From contig RWJK01001731.1 of the NCBI GenBank assembly GCA_004335835.1, positions 186,426 through 250,425 of the forward strand: a stretch of 64,000 nucleotides of DNA, written 5' to 3'. A program made the position numbers and the translations under genes. Under the pieces are notes generated by a model. The model was not told the origin of the DNA, did no database searches, and worked only from the letters and a program-made list of their open reading frames with translations. Positions 60,483-64,000 of this stretch are shown here, piece after piece (the first letter of the stretch is position 1; each line of letters opens with the position of its first letter). Source of the DNA: Scenedesmus sp. ARA3 (Eukaryota; Chlorophyta; Chlorophyceae; Sphaeropleales; Scenedesmaceae).

Positions 60483-63400
60483 ATGGATGACACCGTCGCT
60501 ATGCAAGATACCAGTAACCGTGTTGTCGATGCGTGTGCTCTTAGCATGAATGCGGTCAGTGCAGACCCTGCTGCTGGTGGTGGCAGCAGCACCACAGCTA
60601 GCGGTGACAGTTCTCTGCTGGCTCAAAAGCTGGCAGCTGTGGGCGCAGCAGCAAGTTCTCAGCCCTCTACACCCCAGCAGCAGTTACAACAGCAGGTGGG
60701 TGTTGTGCAGCTAGTGGATACATAGCATGCCATACATTTGTCTCTGCACCACAGCCACTGCTTGTGCACTGATGCATGCAGCTGTCTTGCTGCGTGCAGC
60801 TGTCTTGCTACGTGCAGCCTTGTGAGCTTGTGAGACGACAGCAGGGTGACGTCGCAGCGGCTGGCTTAGTCACAAGGCCTGCCTGTGCTGGTGCTGTGGT
60901 GTGGGCGATTGGCACAGTCCTGCCTGTCAGCCACGCAAGTTGCATCTCTAGTGGCGCTGGCCTCACCGCCTCGGCCGCTGCTCTGCTGCTGCTGCTGCTG
61001 CTGCTGCTGCAGGGTGCTGCTGCCGGTGATGCCTGCAGCGTGACCAGTGAGGGCAGCCAGGAGGGCGGCAGGCAGGCGGCAGGCCTGCGGCTGGGCCCAG
61101 GTGGCGGTGATGTGGATGCAGCCAAGCAGGCTGCCATGTCAGCGCTAGCTGGCCTGGGCCTGACCACCACCAAGGCAAACCTGGATGCCTCAAAGGCAGC
61201 AGCAGCAACAGCACGCGCCAACGGGGAAGTCCCCACACACCAGCGCAAGTCCAACCTGCGCAGCGTCAGCTGCAGGCAGCTCGGCAGCAGCAGCAGCAGC
61301 GCCGCAGCTGCTGGCGTCCCTCTAGCCGGCAAGTCGGTTGCGTTTGACACCAAGACAGTGGCGTTCGATGATGCAGCAAAGCGGGCTGCAGCAGATGGCA
61401 GGCCTGCACCGGGGCAGTGGCGCGGCCCCTCAACACTAGTGGACGGCCAGCAGCACAGGATCAACCGGGCGCCAGCTTCCCGCTGCATCAGCTTGCCGCA
61501 CATCATGCAGGGCCGCCAAGGCATGGCCAACCGCCTGGCAGCGTCATACGCGCAGGATGCAGCGCTGCAGCAGCAGCTGCAGATGCTCAACGGCAGCAGC
61601 GGCATGGCCCAGCCGTATGCGGCCATGAGTCAGCAGCTGCACCAGGTGGGCCTTGGGCGCCCCGCAGACACGCTGACGCTGTATCAGCTGCAGCACCAGG
61701 GCATCAGCGCACCTGCGCCGCAGACGCTGCTGACGCAGCGCAGCTTTGCAGGCGCGCCTGGGCTGGCTGTGGACGGCAGCGGGCTCATTGTGCAGCAGCA
61801 GCCGCAGCTGCAGCCGCTGCAGCCCCAGCAGGCGCACCTCACGGCTGGCGGCTGGGTGCCAGCAGCAGCAGCAGGCGGGCAGCCCGGCGGGCTTACCCGC
61901 TGGGGCTCTGGCCAGATGCAGCTGCAGCAAGCCGGCGGCGGAGGGCTGACACAGGCGCAGGCGGTGACAGCGAATGCGCAGCTGCTGGCTCAGCTGCAGG
62001 TCAGCTCTCAAGCGCAGCAGGGTGGTGATGGCCTCTGGATGGCTGCGCCAGCCTCTGGGGGGCTGCAGATGGCAGGCAGCCACGCGCAGGGCGTGATGAT
62101 GCAGCCGCAGGCAGCAGCAGTGTCAGCAGGCATGAACATGGGGGGCATCCCTGGCCTGCAGTCGCAGCAGCAGCTGATGGCCTCGCAGCTGCAAGCAGCA
62201 GCCGGCGCTGCGGGCGGCATGGTGGCGCCAGCAGCAGGCCAGGCAGCAGTAGGCGGGCCCCTGAACGGCCACAGCCTGCTGGAGCAGTACCAGAGCGTGT
62301 CGTGGAGTGTGCTGGCGGCAGCGCAGGGCGAGGCAGCGCTGCGCGACCAGCTGCTGACGGAGCTGGTGCTGCTGCTGACGATGCTGCACACGCTGAGCAA
62401 CACGCTGAAGGGCAGCATGGCGCCGGGCGATGCGCTGAGTGATTTTAGCTACCTGGCAGCTGCTGCGCGGCGCCACATGGCCACGTTTGCGCGGCTGAGC
62501 CAGGCGGGCAACATTGCGGTGCAGCTGCTGGCGCTGGTGACGCCGCTGGCACTGAAGCACCTCAACAGCGCAGGTGCGCACCTGCCTGTACGCCTGTGTT
62601 CTCTTCTGTCTTTGGGTGAATCTGCCTGAGTGTTGCGAAGCAAACGCGGCATTTGTGATGCAGCTGCAGCTAAAGGCTTAGCCATGGAGTTGCTTGCAGA
62701 TGTAGCGGGTCGGCACCCTGGCATGTCCCTACTGATCCTGCGCTGCCGAGCATGGGCTGCCTGCTGCAGCAACACACTTGCAAATGCGTCTGCCGGTCTG
62801 TCCCTGACGACCCTTTGAGCCTTGCTGTTTCTTGTTCAAAGTATTTTTCCTTAGCATCCCTTTTGCTCATTGTTTATTGTTGTTGCTGCACTGCAGAGCT
62901 GCTGGAGGCGGCCTTCCTGGTGCTGGACACGCTGGCGCTGGCCAACCGCGACGTGGCAGCAACAGTCACCACGCAGCGCCTGACCGCAGCCGCCTCCCTG
63001 GGCCTGGCGCTGCCTGTGGACCAGCTGCTGCAGCAGCAGACCCTGGGGCTGCACTGGATCACCAACCTGGCCAATGCGGTCAGCAGGAACAAGGCGGTGC
63101 TGGAGAGCATGGCGGCAGACGGCGGCGCGGCGGCCGGCGGCGCGGTGGTGGGGTCTGCAGGGCTGGTGCAGGGTGGCGGCATGAGGTGAGCGTTGTTGCA
63201 GATGAGTGCAGCCGTGTCAACGCCGAGGCAGTGCAGAGCTGCACGTCACCAGCATGCGCCTCCTGATCATCGCTGGGGGCGGCAGGACTGGCCACGCCGG
63301 CTGATGAGGATGCGAGAGCTTGCAGGAGTACTGGCTGACGAGCGAGCAACACTTGAGTTAGTTTCCTGTGGTTCCTGCAGCTGCCGTGCCTGCTGGCAGC

Positions 63401-64000
63401 TGTTGCGGCTGTGTATGCTGTGCCTGACGTGACGGCTGTGTCTGCTGTGCCTGCTGCTGTTTGCGGCTGCAGTGCTGGCGGCATGCTGGCTGGAGGGCTG
63501 AGCATGGCAGCCGTCTCCCAGCCCATGATGATGGCGGGCCAGGCGGGCGCCACTGCTGCCGTCAACACCACGATCAGCCCCACACGCAAGACGCCCCTGG
63601 CAACCTACTTTGAGGAGGCGCCTGGCGCTGCAGTGGCTGCAGGCTTGAGGGCAGTGGGGGCCGGCCTCGCGCCGGGTGCAGCAGCAGTCGCAAACGGCGT
63701 GCGGCTGGGTGCTGGCACGCCACCCGGCACGCGCATCGGGGACCCCTTGATGGGTGAGGCGCTGCCAGGCATGCACCTGGCAGGGCCGGCAGCAGCAGCA
63801 GCGCCGGGCAGCGGCCTCATGTCGGATGCTGCCCCGGGGCATCTTGCGCTGGGTGAGCTTGAGAAAATGACAGCAGCAGGGTTGAGCCTTGGGGCAGGGC
63901 CTGTGCAGGCAGGGCCTGGCAGCCATGGCACCTACTCGCCACTGGGTGGTGGGCTGTCGCTGTTTGGGGACTCTACGCTGCTGGGGACGGGTGCTCCTGG
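60483..64000 (+). CDS. Large Gln/Ala/Gly/Met-rich protein, 3' end outside the window (not recognised)
   Basis: Exons 60483-60695, 61013-62573, 62897-63185 and 63473 to beyond 64000 join in phase and give more than 860 residues. The start ATG gives MDDTVAMQDTSNRV; the frame stays open upstream to an acceptor-like site, so an earlier exon is possible. Most of the protein is disordered: poly-Gln, Gly/Gln/Met repeats and short motifs such as SVAFDTKTVAFDD and RCISLPHIMQ. One segment looks folded and helical, about residues 510-680 (SLLEQYQSVSWSVLAAAQGE, LRDQLLTELVLLLTMLHTLS, LLEAAFLVLDTLALANRDVA). Such composition is common in transcription regulators and RNA-granule proteins, but I cannot name the family. 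Confidence 0.7.
60983..61010. repeat. CTG run abutting a 3' splice site
   Basis: Uninterrupted CTG units run directly into the CAG acceptor before exon 2 of the Gln-rich gene (exon start 61013). Similar runs precede acceptors in several other genes here; see the matching finding. Confidence 0.85.

Overview
The window is nuclear DNA from a green alga, most likely a chlorophycean. A Sphaeropleales/Scenedesmaceae-type genome is my guess from style, not proven. Every multi-exon gene I could reconstruct uses many short GT-AG introns, with donors mostly GTGAGn or GTGCGn. Third codon positions are GC-rich. CAG/CTG trinucleotide runs are everywhere and code for Gln, Ala or Ser tracts when exonic. The chlorophyte polyadenylation signal TGTAA follows several stops. 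Gene content agrees: a plastid-type arginine biosynthesis enzyme, a PsbS-like membrane protein, a CDPK and a PPR protein. Exon models below were joined by hand using splice signals, phase agreement and protein sense. Where I give exons, the phases close without remainder unless I say otherwise.

Layout. 1-2457 (+): 3' part of a YLPM1-like nuclear protein. 3933-6793 (-): CPYS-type glutathione S-transferase with an unresolved 5' exon. About 7000-12638: a gene-poor stretch. 12639-17550 (-): nine-exon PPR protein. 18642-21551 (-): FAM228-family protein with C-terminal repeats. 23019-23851 (-): 116-residue two-helix protein, sharing a divergent promoter with argC (24141-26459, +). 27641-31390 and 32327-35997 (-): tandem duplicates of a three-exon MYND-finger gene, each damaged in a different place. 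37956-39059 (-): coiled-coil protein, divergent from a JmjC oxygenase gene (39640-43407, +). 44236-46697 (+): PsbS-like four-helix protein. 47618-51906 (+): calcium-dependent protein kinase. 53592-59384 (+): retromer subunit VPS35. 60483-end (+): large Gln/Ala/Gly/Met-rich protein cut by the window edge.

The genes do not form one pathway. They are ordinary housekeeping, plastid and signalling genes packed 0.3-2 kb apart, apart from the 5 kb gap before the PPR gene. The most unusual parts are the MYND duplication (one copy has an in-frame TAG, the other has lost the core of its zinc finger), the FAM228 homologue with an added repeat domain, the PsbS-like protein that appears to lack the lumenal acidic residues of PsbS, and several perfect inverted repeats in gene flanks. 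I found no CRISPR array, rRNA, credible tRNA or complete mobile element.
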